Assembly: GCA_030602315.1 (NCBI GenBank)
Contig: JAUVZY010000013.1
Span: 1 to 64,000 of the forward strand
Length of the DNA stretch: 64,000 nucleotides
Direction of reading: 5' to 3'
Source: Pseudomonadaceae bacterium
GTDB lineage: Bacteria > Pseudomonadota > Gammaproteobacteria > Pseudomonadales > Pseudomonadaceae
Positions 1-10,850 of this stretch are shown in pieces. Both the position numbers and the translations under genes were made by a program. The first letter of the stretch is position 1, and every line of letters starts with the position of its first letter. The notes below the pieces were generated by a model. That model worked only from the letters and a program-made list of their open reading frames with translations. It was not told the DNA's origin and ran no database searches.

Positions 1-148
<148 letters not shown>

Positions 149-186
149 ATACGGGCGCGCTGTAGCGCGGCCACCGACGGCAGGTC

Positions 187-333
187 GGGTCCGCCGCCCG
201 TGGCGGAAGGGTGGTGGGCAACGCTGCGCGGTTGCCCACCCTACGCAGGCACCGCCGCGCTGCTCTGCCGCGCGATACCAATGCTTGCCGCCCCGCACCG
301 TAGGGCGGACAACGACCGCAGGTCTTCTCCGCC
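187..333. repeat. Two short intergenic inverted repeats between MTIP and the SNF2 gene
   Basis: This 266-bp gap holds two hairpin-forming units. The first pairs GGTGGGCAAC (213-222) with GTTGCCCACC (231-240) perfectly around an 8-base loop. The second starts at GTAGGGCGGA and pairs GGCGGA (304-309) with TCCGCC (328-333), with an inner GACC/GGTC pairing. Both resemble the GTAGGGTGGGC and GTAGGGCGGA type intergenic repeats scattered through Pseudomonas genomes. They may also terminate transcription from either flanking gene, but neither has a T-tract. Confidence 0.5.
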
Positions 334-414
334 ACTCGCGCACTGGGCCGAGGCTGGGCAGCGCTGCTCGGCTGTTCACCTTGCGCAGGCACCGCGAGCC
401 TGGCGCCTGCCTGC

Positions 415-2721
415 TCAGGGCAACGGGGCAAACAGGGCCTGGATGTCATGTTCGTCGAGCGGCCAACGGGCTTCGCCGCTTTCTGTTTCGAGGACTTCCC
501 CGGCGAGGGCGGCCTTGCGCTCTTGCAACTGGCGGATCTTTTCCTCGATGGTGCCGCGGGCGATGAGTTTGTAGACGAACACCGGCTTGTCCTGGCCGAT
601 GCGGTAGGCGCGGTCGGTCGCCTGGTCCTCGGCGGCCGGGTTCCACCACGGGTCGTAATGGATCACCGTGTCCGCCGCCGTCAGGTTCAGGCCGGTGCCG
701 CCGGCCTTGAGGCTGATCAGAAACAGCGGCACCTCGCCGCTCTGGAAGCGCTCCACCGGGGCGCGCCGGTCCGCGGTCTTGCCGGTGATCTGCACGTAGT
801 CGATGCGCCGCTCCTTCAGCCGCGCTTCGATCAGCGCCAGCATCGAGGTGAACTGGGAAAACAGCAGCACCCGCCGGCCTTCGAGCAGCAATTCCTCGAG
901 CATCTCCATCAGGCTGTCCAGCTTGCCGGAGGTGCCGCCGCGCGGCAGGCGCTCCACCGGTTTGACCAGGCGCAGGTCGCAGCACACCTGGCGCAGCTTG
1001 AGCAGGGCTTCGAGCACCACGATCTGGCTGCGCGCCAAGCCGCGGCGCTCGATTTCCTCGCGTACCTTGCGGTCCATGGCCAGGCGCACGGTTTCGTAGA
1101 GGTCGCGCTGGGCCGGCGACAGCTCCACCCACTGGATGATCTCGCTCTTGGGCGGCAGTTCGGTGGCCACTTGTTCCTTGGTGCGCCGCAGCAGGAACGG
1201 GCGGATGCGCAGATGCAGCTGTGTCAGACGCGCCTGGTCGCCGAGTTTTTCGATCGGCTGACGGTAGTCACGATTGAAGCGTCGCTCGTCGCCCAGCCAG
1301 CCCGGCATGAGGAATTCGAACAGCGACCACAGCTCGCCCAGGTGGTTTTCCAAAGGCGTGCCGCTCAGGCACAAACGCTGGCGGGCAGTGAGCCGGCGCG
1401 CCGCCTGGGCGGCTTTGCTGCCGGGGTTCTTGATGTTTTGCGCCTCGTCCAGCACCAGCACGTGCAGCGGTTGGGCGGCGAGCACCTCGATGTCGCGGGG
1501 TAGCAGGGCGTAGGTGGTCAGCAGCAGGTCGTAGTCGGCAAGTGCGGCGAAGTGCTGCTGGCGATTGGCGCCGTGCAGCGATTGCACGCGCAGCGCCGGG
1601 GCGAAACGCGCGGCTTCGTCCAGCCAGTTGGGTATCAGGCTGGTGGGCACCACTGCCAGGCACGGGCGGTCCAGACGGCCGGCTTCTCGTTCGCAGAGCA
1701 GGTGGGCGAGGGTCTGCAAGGTTTTGCCCAGACCCATGTCGTCGGCGAGGATGCCGCCGGCATCCAGTTCGCGCAGTGTCTGCATCCAGGACAGGCCTTC
1801 GAGCTGATAGGCGCGCAGCTGCGCCTGCAGGCCAGTCGGCGGGCGCTGGGCACGCTGGCGGAAATCGCGCAGCCGCGCGGCGAAATCGAGTAGCTCGGCG
1901 GCGCCGCTCCAGCGCACCGCCGGTGCCTCCAGCGCCGACAGCCGCGGGGCATCGCCACGACCGATGCGCAGACGGTCACTCGCTGGCGGCGCGGCGTCAC
2001 GCAGGTAAAAGTCGCCCAGCAGAGACAGAATCGGTTTGAGCCGGCCCAGCGGCAGGATGACTTGCCCAGCGCCGGCGCGCTGGCCGTCGAGCTGCAGGCG
2101 CAGGGGTTCATCATCGCTGCGCTGTGCCAGGCGTCGTTCATCGAGCAGCGCCGGATTGCTGCGGATCACCTTGAGCAGCACCGGCAGCAGGCTGATGCGC
2201 TCGCCGCCGACCTCGATGCCCAATTCCACATCGAACCAGGCGTGCTCGGCCGCCTGCTGCACATCGACATACCAGTCATCCACCGGCAGCAGATCGAAGG
2301 CGAACCCCGGCTGGATCTCGATCTGCCAGCCCTGGGCACGCAGTGTCGGCAGCTGCTCCTGCACGAAGCGCAGCCAGGCCGCTTCGTTAGGCAGGTCGTA
2401 CATCTCGCCGGCATCCTTGGGCAGCGCCTGGCTCTGGCGCAGGGCGGGGCGGAAACCGAGTTGCTGCAGCCTTTGGCGCAGCGCCTGCTCGGCGTCGATC
2501 TGACGCTGCGGTACATCGGCGCCGATGCTCGGGCGTTCGCCCGGGCGCAACTTGCCGAACACTCGCTGCTCGCCATAGCAAAACGACAGGGCCGCGCGAT
2601 GCTGCTGGGTCGGCACCATGCGCCCGTTGCCCGGCTGGTAGGCGAGCGCCTGGTAGGTGCCCAGGCGCAACAGGGCGATTGGTGCGCGCGCCGCTGACGC
2701 GGCTGGCCCCGCGAGGCTCAT
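415..2721 (-). CDS. SNF2-family ATPase/helicase, N-terminally truncated
   Basis: A 768-residue SWI2/SNF2 superfamily DNA translocase. Residues about 20-280 match the SNF2-associated region of the bacterial SWIM-SNF2 proteins. The ATPase core follows: Walker A DDMGLGKT near residue 330, DEAQNIKNP near 425, LSGTPLEN, and a C-terminal helicase domain with LLFSQFTSML, LKAGGTGLNL and AYRIGQ. Full-length relatives have roughly 300-400 more residues at the N-terminus, including a SWIM zinc finger; none of that is here. The mfd stop codon lies in the same frame only 15 codons upstream of the chosen ATG, and no strong ribosome-binding site precedes it. Both helicase lobes look intact, so it may still be a working ATPase, or a remnant of a deletion. 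Function is unknown beyond ATP-driven remodelling of nucleoprotein. Confidence 0.8.
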   Translation of the reverse strand: MSLAGPAASAARAPIALLRLGTYQALAYQPGNGRMVPTQQHRAALSFCYGEQRVFGKLRPGERPSIGADVPQRQIDAEQALRQRLQQLGFRPALRQSQALPKDAGEMYDLPNEAAWLRFVQEQLPTLRAQGWQIEIQPGFAFDLLPVDDWYVDVQQAAEHAWFDVELGIEVGGERISLLPVLLKVIRSNPALLDERRLAQRSDDEPLRLQLDGQRAGAGQVILPLGRLKPILSLLGDFYLRDAAPPASDRLRIGRGDAPRLSALEAPAVRWSGAAELLDFAARLRDFRQRAQRPPTGLQAQLRAYQLEGLSWMQTLRELDAGGILADDMGLGKTLQTLAHLLCEREAGRLDRPCLAVVPTSLIPNWLDEAARFAPALRVQSLHGANRQQHFAALADYDLLLTTYALLPRDIEVLAAQPLHVLVLDEAQNIKNPGSKAAQAARRLTARQRLCLSGTPLENHLGELWSLFEFLMPGWLGDERRFNRDYRQPIEKLGDQARLTQLHLRIRPFLLRRTKEQVATELPPKSEIIQWVELSPAQRDLYETVRLAMDRKVREEIERRGLARSQIVVLEALLKLRQVCCDLRLVKPVERLPRGGTSGKLDSLMEMLEELLLEGRRVLLFSQFTSMLALIEARLKERRIDYVQITGKTADRRAPVERFQSGEVPLFLISLKAGGTGLNLTAADTVIHYDPWWNPAAEDQATDRAYRIGQDKPVFVYKLIARGTIEEKIRQLQERKAALAGEVLETESGEARWPLDEHDIQALFAPLP

Positions 2722-2766
2722 GCACCCCGGTCCTGGCGGTGCAGGCGTCGCAGCAAGGGCGTGCGG

Positions 2767-5700
2767 TCAGCGTGCGCCATCGGTCGGACGTAGCCGCTCA
2801 AGCAGCGCTTCGAGGGTGTTGAAGCGCTCCTCGGCGCGCTCCATCGGTACCTGGAACTTGAACAGCGTGGCGCCTTCGAGCCGGTAACGATTGGGCTGGG
2901 TCTGGATCATCTTGACCAGCACCAGCGGATCGACACAGGTGTCTGCGCTGAACTCGATCCGTCCGCCCTGCGGGCCGGCGTCGATCTTGGCGATGCCGAG
3001 CTTTTCCGCCGAGAGCTTGAGCAGGGTCAGGCGGATCAGGTGCTTGGTCGGCTCGGGCAACAGGCCGAAGCGGTCGATCATCTCTACCTGCAGCTCGTTG
3101 AGCGCGTCTTCGTTCTCCGCCGAGGCGATGCGCTTGTAGAGGATCAGCCGCGCATGAACGTCCGGCAGGTAGTCTTCGGGGATCAGTGCCGGTACGCGCA
3201 GGTTGATTTCCACACCGCCGCCCAGCGGCTGCTCGAGGTTGGGCTGCTCGCCCTTGCGGATCGCCTTGACCGCGCGCTCGAGCATTTCCATGTAGAGGGT
3301 GAAGCCAACCGCCTGGATCTGCCCGCTCTGGCCTTCGCCGAGCAGCTCGCCAGCGCCGCGGATCTCCAGGTCGTGGGTGGCCAGCACGAAGCCGGCGCCC
3401 AGGTCCTGGGCGTTGGCGATCGCCTCCAGGCGCTTTTGCGCGTCCTCGGTCATCTGCTTGCGCGGCGGGGTGAGCAGGTAGGCGTAGGCCTGGTGGTGGC
3501 TGCGCCCGACCCGGCCGCGTAGCTGGTGCAGCTGGGCCAGGCCGAACTTGTCGGCGCGCTCGATGATGATGGTGTTGGCGCTGGGTACGTCGATGCCGGT
3601 CTCGATGATGGTCGAGGCCACCAGCACGTTGAAGCGCTTGTGGTAGAAATCGCTCATCACCTGCTCGAGTTCGCGCTCGCGCATCTGTCCGTGGCCGATG
3701 CCGATCCGCGCTTCGGGCACCAGCTCGGCCAGGTCGCGGGCGGCCTTCTCGATGGTCTTTACCTCGTTGTGCAGGTAATAGACCTGGCCACCGCGCAGCA
3801 GCTCGCGCAGCAGTGCTTCCTTGATCACCGCGTTCTGCTGCTCCATGACGAAGGTGCGCACGGACAGCCGGCGCGCCGGCGGGGTGGCGATGATCGACAG
3901 GTCGCGCATGCCCGCCACGGCCATGTTCAGCGTGCGTGGAATCGGCGTGGCGGTGAGGGTGAGGATGTCCACCTCGCTGCGCAGCGCCTTGAGCTGCTCC
4001 TTATGGCGCACGCCGAAGCGGTGTTCCTCGTCGATGATGACCAGGCCCAGGTTCTTGAACTTCACATCGCCCTGCAGCAGCTTGTGGGTGCCGATGACGA
4101 TATCGATCTGGCCTTCGGCCAGCGCCTCGACGGCCTTTTCCTGATCCTTGGCGGACTTGAAGCGGCTCATCACCTCGACCTTCACCGGCCAGTCGGCGAA
4201 GCGGTCGCGGAAGCTGTTGTAGTGCTGCTGGGCGAGCAGGGTGGTGGGCACCAGCACCGCCACCTGACGGCCGCCATGGGCGGCGATGAAGGCCGCGCGC
4301 ATGGCCACTTCGGTCTTGCCGAAGCCGACGTCCCCGCAGACCAGCCGGTCCATCGGTTTGGCCGCGAGCATGTCGGCCCTGACGGCTTCGATGGCCGCTT
4401 GCTGGTCGACGGTTTCCTCGAAGGGAAAGCCCGCGGCGAAGGTTTCATAGTCGGCGGCCGGATCGGTGAAGGCGTAGCCCTTGCGCGCGGCGCGGCGGGC
4501 GTAGATGTCCAGCAGTTCGGCGGCGACGTCGCGCACCTGCTCGGCGGCCTTGCGCTTGGCCTTCTGCCACTGCTCGGAGCCGAGCTTGTGCAAGGGCGCC
4601 AGCGCGTCATCACTGCCGGTGTAGCGGGCGATCAGGTGCAGGTTGGCCACCGGCACGTAGAGCTTGGCCTCATCGGCATACTGCAGCATGAGGAATTCGG
4701 CTTTCTCGCCCTCGACTTCCAGGGTGATCAGCCCCTGGTAGCGGCCGACGCCGTGATCGATGTGCACCACCGGCGCGCCTTCGCGCAGCTCGGTAAGATT
4801 CTTGATGACGTTGTCGCCACCCTCGCGGCCCTTCTCGCGGCGGCGGCGTTGCATGACGCGCTGGCCAAACAGCTGGCTCTCGGCGACCAGCGCCACCTGG
4901 TCTAGCTGCAAGCCCTCGTCGAGGGCGGCGACCGTGATGGCGAGACGCTCCTTGCCGGCGAGAAACGCCGGCCAGCCTTCGACTTCCTGCGGGCGGATCT
5001 TCAGGCGGCCGAGCAACTCCAGCAGCACCTCGCGGCGCCCGGCGGACTCAGCGGTGAACAGCACGCGCCCCGGATACTCCTCGAGATAACGGCGCAGCGC
5101 ACCGAGCGGCTCCTGAGCCTTGGCCTCGACGGCTACCGAGGGCTGTGGCCGGCCTTCCAGGCGTTCGCGGCCGACTCCCGGCTCGAGGTCCTCGCGGCTG
5201 ACCACCACCCGTGGAGACTGCTTGAGGCGAGCGAAACAGTCTTCCACCGGCAGGAACAGTTCGGCCGGCGGCATGAGCGGCCGTTCCGGGTCGTAGCGGC
5301 GCTCTTCGTAGCGGTTGCGCACATCGTTCCAGAACTGCTCGGCGGCCTGTTCGATGCCGGGCAGGGAGAACACCTGGGTGTCGCCGGGCAGGTAGTCGAA
5401 GAGGGTCGCGGTTTCCTCGAAGAACAGCGGCAGGTAGTACTCGATGCCCGCCGGGGTGATGCCGGTGGAGAGATCCTGGTAGATCGGACAGCGGCGGAAA
5501 TCCACGTCGAAGCGCTCGCGGAAGCGGGCGCGAAAGCCGGTGACCGCCTCCTTCTTCAGCGGGAATTCCTTGGCTGGCAGCAGGCGCACCGCATCGACCT
5601 TGTCGATGGAGCGCTGGCTGTCCGGATCGAAGGTGCGCAGGGTCTCGATCTCGTCATCGAACAGGTCGATGCGGTAGGGCAGCTCGCTGCCCATCGGAAA

Positions 5701-6213
5701 CAAGTCGATCAGCGCGCCGCGTACGGCGAACTCCCCGTGCTCATAGACCGTATCCACGCAGCGGTAACCGGCCGCCTCGAGGCGTGTGCGCATTTGTTCG
5801 ACATCGAGCGTCTGGCCGACGTCCAGCACCAGGCTCGAACCGAGCAGAAAGCGCGGCGGCGCCAGGCGGTGTAGCGCCGTGGTGATCGGGACTACCAGAA
5901 CCCCATGCTTGAGCCCCGGCAGGTCATACAGCGTGGCGATCCGTTGGGAGATGATGTCCTGATGCGGGGAGAACACGTCATAGGGCAGTGTTTCCCAGTC
6001 GGGAAACTGCAATACCGGCAGGTTCGGTGCGAAGAACGCCAGCTCCTGCTCGAGGCGTTCGGCGCTCTGGCTGTCGGGCGTCAGCAGCAGGGTGAAGCGC
6101 TGGGCGTGGGAGGCGGCCTCTGCGATCGCCAGGCTCAATGCCGCTCCGGGAAGATTGCCCCAGTGTTGCTTGCCGCTGGCGGCAGGCAGGGGCGGAAGGC
6201 GCAGTACGGACAC
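2767..6213 (-). CDS. mfd: Transcription-repair coupling factor Mfd
   Basis: 1148 residues, the same length as E. coli Mfd. It removes RNA polymerase stalled at DNA lesions and recruits UvrA. The N-terminal UvrB-like region begins just inside the protein (GKQHWGNLPG, then QFPDWETLPYD near 95). An RNA polymerase-interacting, CarD-like segment (VHIDHGVGRYQGL) lies near 485. The translocase has Walker A GDVGFGKTE near 626, DEEHRFGVRHKE near 726, LTATPIPRTLNMA and QLRGRVGRS. A TRCF C-terminal domain closes the protein. Translation starts at GTG (6213). A good sigma70 promoter lies about 30 bases upstream, divergent from the GAPDH promoter. The truncated SNF2 gene follows in the same frame and is probably cotranscribed. 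Confidence 0.98.
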   Translation of the reverse strand: MSVLRLPPLPAASGKQHWGNLPGAALSLAIAEAASHAQRFTLLLTPDSQSAERLEQELAFFAPNLPVLQFPDWETLPYDVFSPHQDIISQRIATLYDLPGLKHGVLVVPITTALHRLAPPRFLLGSSLVLDVGQTLDVEQMRTRLEAAGYRCVDTVYEHGEFAVRGALIDLFPMGSELPYRIDLFDDEIETLRTFDPDSQRSIDKVDAVRLLPAKEFPLKKEAVTGFRARFRERFDVDFRRCPIYQDLSTGITPAGIEYYLPLFFEETATLFDYLPGDTQVFSLPGIEQAAEQFWNDVRNRYEERRYDPERPLMPPAELFLPVEDCFARLKQSPRVVVSREDLEPGVGRERLEGRPQPSVAVEAKAQEPLGALRRYLEEYPGRVLFTAESAGRREVLLELLGRLKIRPQEVEGWPAFLAGKERLAITVAALDEGLQLDQVALVAESQLFGQRVMQRRRREKGREGGDNVIKNLTELREGAPVVHIDHGVGRYQGLITLEVEGEKAEFLMLQYADEAKLYVPVANLHLIARYTGSDDALAPLHKLGSEQWQKAKRKAAEQVRDVAAELLDIYARRAARKGYAFTDPAADYETFAAGFPFEETVDQQAAIEAVRADMLAAKPMDRLVCGDVGFGKTEVAMRAAFIAAHGGRQVAVLVPTTLLAQQHYNSFRDRFADWPVKVEVMSRFKSAKDQEKAVEALAEGQIDIVIGTHKLLQGDVKFKNLGLVIIDEEHRFGVRHKEQLKALRSEVDILTLTATPIPRTLNMAVAGMRDLSIIATPPARRLSVRTFVMEQQNAVIKEALLRELLRGGQVYYLHNEVKTIEKAARDLAELVPEARIGIGHGQMRERELEQVMSDFYHKRFNVLVASTIIETGIDVPSANTIIIERADKFGLAQLHQLRGRVGRSHHQAYAYLLTPPRKQMTEDAQKRLEAIANAQDLGAGFVLATHDLEIRGAGELLGEGQSGQIQAVGFTLYMEMLERAVKAIRKGEQPNLEQPLGGGVEINLRVPALIPEDYLPDVHARLILYKRIASAENEDALNELQVEMIDRFGLLPEPTKHLIRLTLLKLSAEKLGIAKIDAGPQGGRIEFSADTCVDPLVLVKMIQTQPNRYRLEGATLFKFQVPMERAEERFNTLEALLERLRPTDGAR

Positions 6214-6250
6214 GGGGTGACGTGGCTCCGATCAAAGGTGAATCCGACCG

Positions 6251-6280
6251 ATTGTAACTATCGGCTCGCTTCGCTGTCAG
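6251..6280 (-). promoter_or_regulatory. Candidate sigma70 promoter of mfd
   Basis: Read on the minus strand, CTGACA (6280-6275) and TACAAT (6256-6251) are separated by 18 bases. The predicted start would lie about 30 bases upstream of the mfd GTG. It sits in the 314-bp mfd-gap intergenic region, which otherwise holds only the divergent gap promoter and no convincing gene. Confidence 0.6.
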
Positions 6281-6456
6281 TGTGTGGGTCGTGCATTGTC
6301 CTCCCTTCGTTCCCTGCCTTTCATCGGCTGGCCAAGGGAGAGAGATCGAGCGGCACAGTGCTCAAGCCAGGCCGTCGAAGGCGCCAGAGTGACTTTTTCT
6401 GGAAGCGGTGGGCGCGCATGACGCGCGAGACGATGAATGACGTACCGAGGCTGCAA

Positions 6457-6485
6457 TTGCCGGCGCATTGGGGCGCCGTCATAAT
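6457..6485 (+). promoter_or_regulatory. Candidate sigma70 promoter of the GAPDH gene
   Basis: TTGCCG (6457-6462) and CATAAT (6480-6485) are 17 bases apart. The expected transcript would have a leader of about 36 bases containing GTAG/CTAC complementary ends and the ribosome-binding site GGAAGGA. Confidence 0.6.
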
Positions 6486-6527
6486 GTAGTCCTTTTTCGT
6501 AGCCCCTACATATGGAAGGAACTGCCC

Positions 6528-7976
6528 GTGACTCAGAAGCCCGACCAGTGTCTTGGAGAGTGGATTGATCGTGAAGCCCTTGCCGAGGCCATGATTCCAC
6601 TGATCGGTCAGCTTTATCGCAACAACAATGTGGTCACTTCGATCTACGGCCGTGGCCTGATCAACCGCTCGGTGATCGAGCTTCTGAAGGCGCACCGCTT
6701 CGCCCGCCACCGCATGGCCGACCAGGAAGAGCTGGCCGTTCATGACACCTGCCAGGCGCTCAAGACCATGAGCGAAATGAACCTGGGCGCCGCTTCCGTC
6801 GATCTGGGCAAGCTGGTTTCCAAGTTCAAGGCTGAAGGTGCCGGTCGCACGCTCGACCAGTTCGTCCGTGAAGAGCTGGCCGAAGTGGCTGGCAAGGGCA
6901 CTGCCAATCAGCGCAAGGGCACTGACGTCGTGCTCTACGGTTTCGGCCGCATTGGCCGCCTGCTGGCACGCATCCTGATCGAGAAGACCGGCGGTGGCGA
7001 CGGTCTGCGCCTGCGCGCGATCGTGGTGCGCAAGGGCTCGAACGACGACATCATCAAGCGCGCCAGCCTGCTGCGTCGTGATTCGGTGCATGGTCCGTTC
7101 GAAGGCACCATCACCGTGGATGCCGAGAACAACACCATCACCGCCAACGGCAACCTGATTCAGGTGATCTACTCCAACGATCCGTCCACGGTCGACTACA
7201 CCGAGTACGGCATCCAGAACGCCCTGCTGGTCGACAACACCGGCAAGTGGCGCGACGCCGAAGGTCTGGGCCAGCACCTCAAGTGCGCCGGCGTCGACCG
7301 CGTGGTCCTCACCGCCCCGGGCAAGGGTGCGCTGAAGAACATCGTGCATGGCATCAACCATGGCGAAATCACCGCCGACGACAAGATCATCTCGGCTGCC
7401 TCCTGCACCACCAACGCCATCGTGCCGGTGCTCAAGGCTGTCTATGACAAGTTCGGCATCGAACATGGCCATGTCGAAACCGTTCACTCGTACACCAACG
7501 ACCAGAACCTGATCGACAACTTCCACAAGGGCAGCCGTCGCGGTCGCAGCGCTCCTTTGAACATGGTGATCACCGAGACCGGTGCCGCCACCGCCGCGGC
7601 CAAGGCGCTGCCGGTGCTCAAGGGTAAGCTGACCGGCAACGCGATCCGCGTTCCGACGCCGAACGTGTCCATGGCTATCCTCAACCTGACCCTGGAAAAG
7701 CCGACCTCGCGCGACGAGATCAACGAGTACCTGCGCCAGATGGCGATGCACTCCGACCTGCAAAAGCAGATCGATTACGTGCACTCGCCGGAAGTGGTGT
7801 CCAGTGACTTCGTCGGTTCGCGTCATGCCGGTGTGGTGGACGCCGAGGCGACCATCTGCAACGACAACCGCGTCGTACTGTACGTCTGGTACGACAACGA
7901 GTTCGGCTACAGCTGCCAGGTGGTCCGCGTGATGGAAGAAATGGCTGGCGTTCACGCCCCCGCCTTCCCGCGCTGA
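6528..7976 (+). CDS. gap: Glyceraldehyde-3-phosphate dehydrogenase, long form
   Basis: 482 residues from the GTG at 6528, chosen because GGAAGGA sits 7 bases upstream and because relatives begin TQKPDQCLGEW. It oxidises glyceraldehyde 3-phosphate to 1,3-bisphosphoglycerate, or the reverse in gluconeogenesis. About 125 residues precede the usual GAPDH fold, as in the Pseudomonas PA3001-type enzymes. The NAD-binding motif is VVLYGFGRIGRL and the catalytic cysteine lies in SAASCTTNAIVPV. WYDNEFGYSCQVVRVM near the C-terminus is a GAPDH signature. The gene is divergent from mfd with its own promoter and has a strong terminator. The role of the N-terminal extension is not known to me. Confidence 0.95.
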   Translation: MTQKPDQCLGEWIDREALAEAMIPLIGQLYRNNNVVTSIYGRGLINRSVIELLKAHRFARHRMADQEELAVHDTCQALKTMSEMNLGAASVDLGKLVSKFKAEGAGRTLDQFVREELAEVAGKGTANQRKGTDVVLYGFGRIGRLLARILIEKTGGGDGLRLRAIVVRKGSNDDIIKRASLLRRDSVHGPFEGTITVDAENNTITANGNLIQVIYSNDPSTVDYTEYGIQNALLVDNTGKWRDAEGLGQHLKCAGVDRVVLTAPGKGALKNIVHGINHGEITADDKIISAASCTTNAIVPVLKAVYDKFGIEHGHVETVHSYTNDQNLIDNFHKGSRRGRSAPLNMVITETGAATAAAKALPVLKGKLTGNAIRVPTPNVSMAILNLTLEKPTSRDEINEYLRQMAMHSDLQKQIDYVHSPEVVSSDFVGSRHAGVVDAEATICNDNRVVLYVWYDNEFGYSCQVVRVMEEMAGVHAPAFPR

Positions 7977-7996
7977 TCGCGTCGCGCTAAGGCTGT

Positions 7997-8032
7997 AAAA
8001 AAAGCCTGCTCCTGAAAGGGGGCAGGCTTTTT
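7997..8032 (+). terminator. Rho-independent terminator after gap
   Basis: The stem GCCTGC (8004-8009) pairs with GCAGGC (8022-8027), extended by an inner TCC/GGG, with a run of seven A upstream and TTTTT downstream. The A-tract on the other side means it could also stop minus-strand transcription. Confidence 0.85.
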
Positions 8033-8075
8033 GCATTTATGGGGATTTTTTGTTCCTTCCATCGGCAGGGCATGA

Positions 8076-9635
<1,560 letters not shown>

Positions 9636-9638
9636 TCC

Positions 9639-10850
9639 ATGGGTTTGCGTTCATTCCTCGACAAGATCGAGCACCACTTTGAAAAAGGTGGCAAGCACGA
9701 GAAGTGGTACGCGCTTTACGAAGCGATCGATACCTTCTTCTATCGTCCCGGCAGCGTCACCAAGACCACCGCTCATGTGCGCGACGGCATCGACCTCAAG
9801 CGCATGATGATCACCGTCTGGCTCTGCACCTTCCCGGCCATGTTCTTCGGCATGTGGAACGTGGGCTACCAGGCCAACCTGATCTACGCGGCCAATCCGG
9901 ATCTGCTGGGCAGCCAGGGCGACTGGCAGTTCGGTCTGACCGGCCTGCTGGCGGGCTATGACCCCAACAGCCTGTGGGACAACTTCATCCAGGGTGCGGC
10001 GTACTTCCTGCCGATCTACGCGGTGACCTTCATCGTCGGCGGTTTCTGGGAAGTGCTGTTTGCCTCGATCCGCAAGCATGAAGTGAACGAAGGCTTCTTC
10101 GTGACCTCCGTGCTGTTCGCGCTGATCTGCCCGCCGTCGATCCCGCTGTGGCAGGTTGCCCTCGGCATCAGCTTTGGCGTCGTACTCGGCAAGGAAGTGT
10201 TCGGCGGTACCGGCAAGAACTTCCTGAACCCGGCACTCACCGGTCGCGCGTTCCTGTTCTTCGCCTATCCGGCGCAGATGTCCGGCGACGCGGTATGGAC
10301 CGCCGTCGATGGCTACGCCGCCGCGACTTCGCTGAGCCTGGCCTACACCGGTGGCATCGACAACGTCGTCGCCAGCGGCATCAGCTGGTGGGATGCCTTC
10401 GTCGGCACCATCCACGGTTCGGTAGGTGAGACCAGCACGCTGGCAATCTTCATCGGTGGTGCCGTGTTGCTGGCGACCAAGATCGCGCCCTGGCGCATCG
10501 TTGCCGGCACCATGATCGGCATGGTCGCGCTGAGCACGCTGTTCAACGTCATCGGCTCGTCCACCAACCAGATGTTCGCCATGCCCTGGTACTGGCACAT
10601 GGTGGTCGGCGGCTTCGCCTTCGGCCTGATTTTCATGGCCACCGATCCGGTGTCCGCCTCGCTGACCAACGCCGGCAAGTGGATCTATGGCGCGCTGATC
10701 GGCGTCATGGTCGTGCTGATTCGTGTGGTCAACCCGGCGTTCCCCGAGGGCATGATGCTGGCGATCCTGTTCGCCAACCTGTGTGCGCCTGTGATCGACC
10801 ACTTCGTCGTTCAGGCCAATATCAAGCGGAGGCTGGCACGTAATGTCTAG
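9639..10850 (+). CDS. nqrB: Na+-NQR subunit B, FMN-carrying membrane subunit
   Basis: 403 residues with about ten hydrophobic segments, homologous to RnfD. NqrB binds riboflavin and a covalently linked FMN and forms part of the Na+ path. The flavinylation motif is DGYAAATS: the aspartate is residue 224 and the likely FMN-bearing threonine is Thr230, matching the D-x-x-A/S-G/A-A-T pattern used by ApbE. AAGGAGG ends 8 bases before the ATG. The 3' end overlaps nqrC by 8 bases. Confidence 0.97.
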   Translation: MGLRSFLDKIEHHFEKGGKHEKWYALYEAIDTFFYRPGSVTKTTAHVRDGIDLKRMMITVWLCTFPAMFFGMWNVGYQANLIYAANPDLLGSQGDWQFGLTGLLAGYDPNSLWDNFIQGAAYFLPIYAVTFIVGGFWEVLFASIRKHEVNEGFFVTSVLFALICPPSIPLWQVALGISFGVVLGKEVFGGTGKNFLNPALTGRAFLFFAYPAQMSGDAVWTAVDGYAAATSLSLAYTGGIDNVVASGISWWDAFVGTIHGSVGETSTLAIFIGGAVLLATKIAPWRIVAGTMIGMVALSTLFNVIGSSTNQMFAMPWYWHMVVGGFAFGLIFMATDPVSASLTNAGKWIYGALIGVMVVLIRVVNPAFPEGMMLAILFANLCAPVIDHFVVQANIKRRLARNV

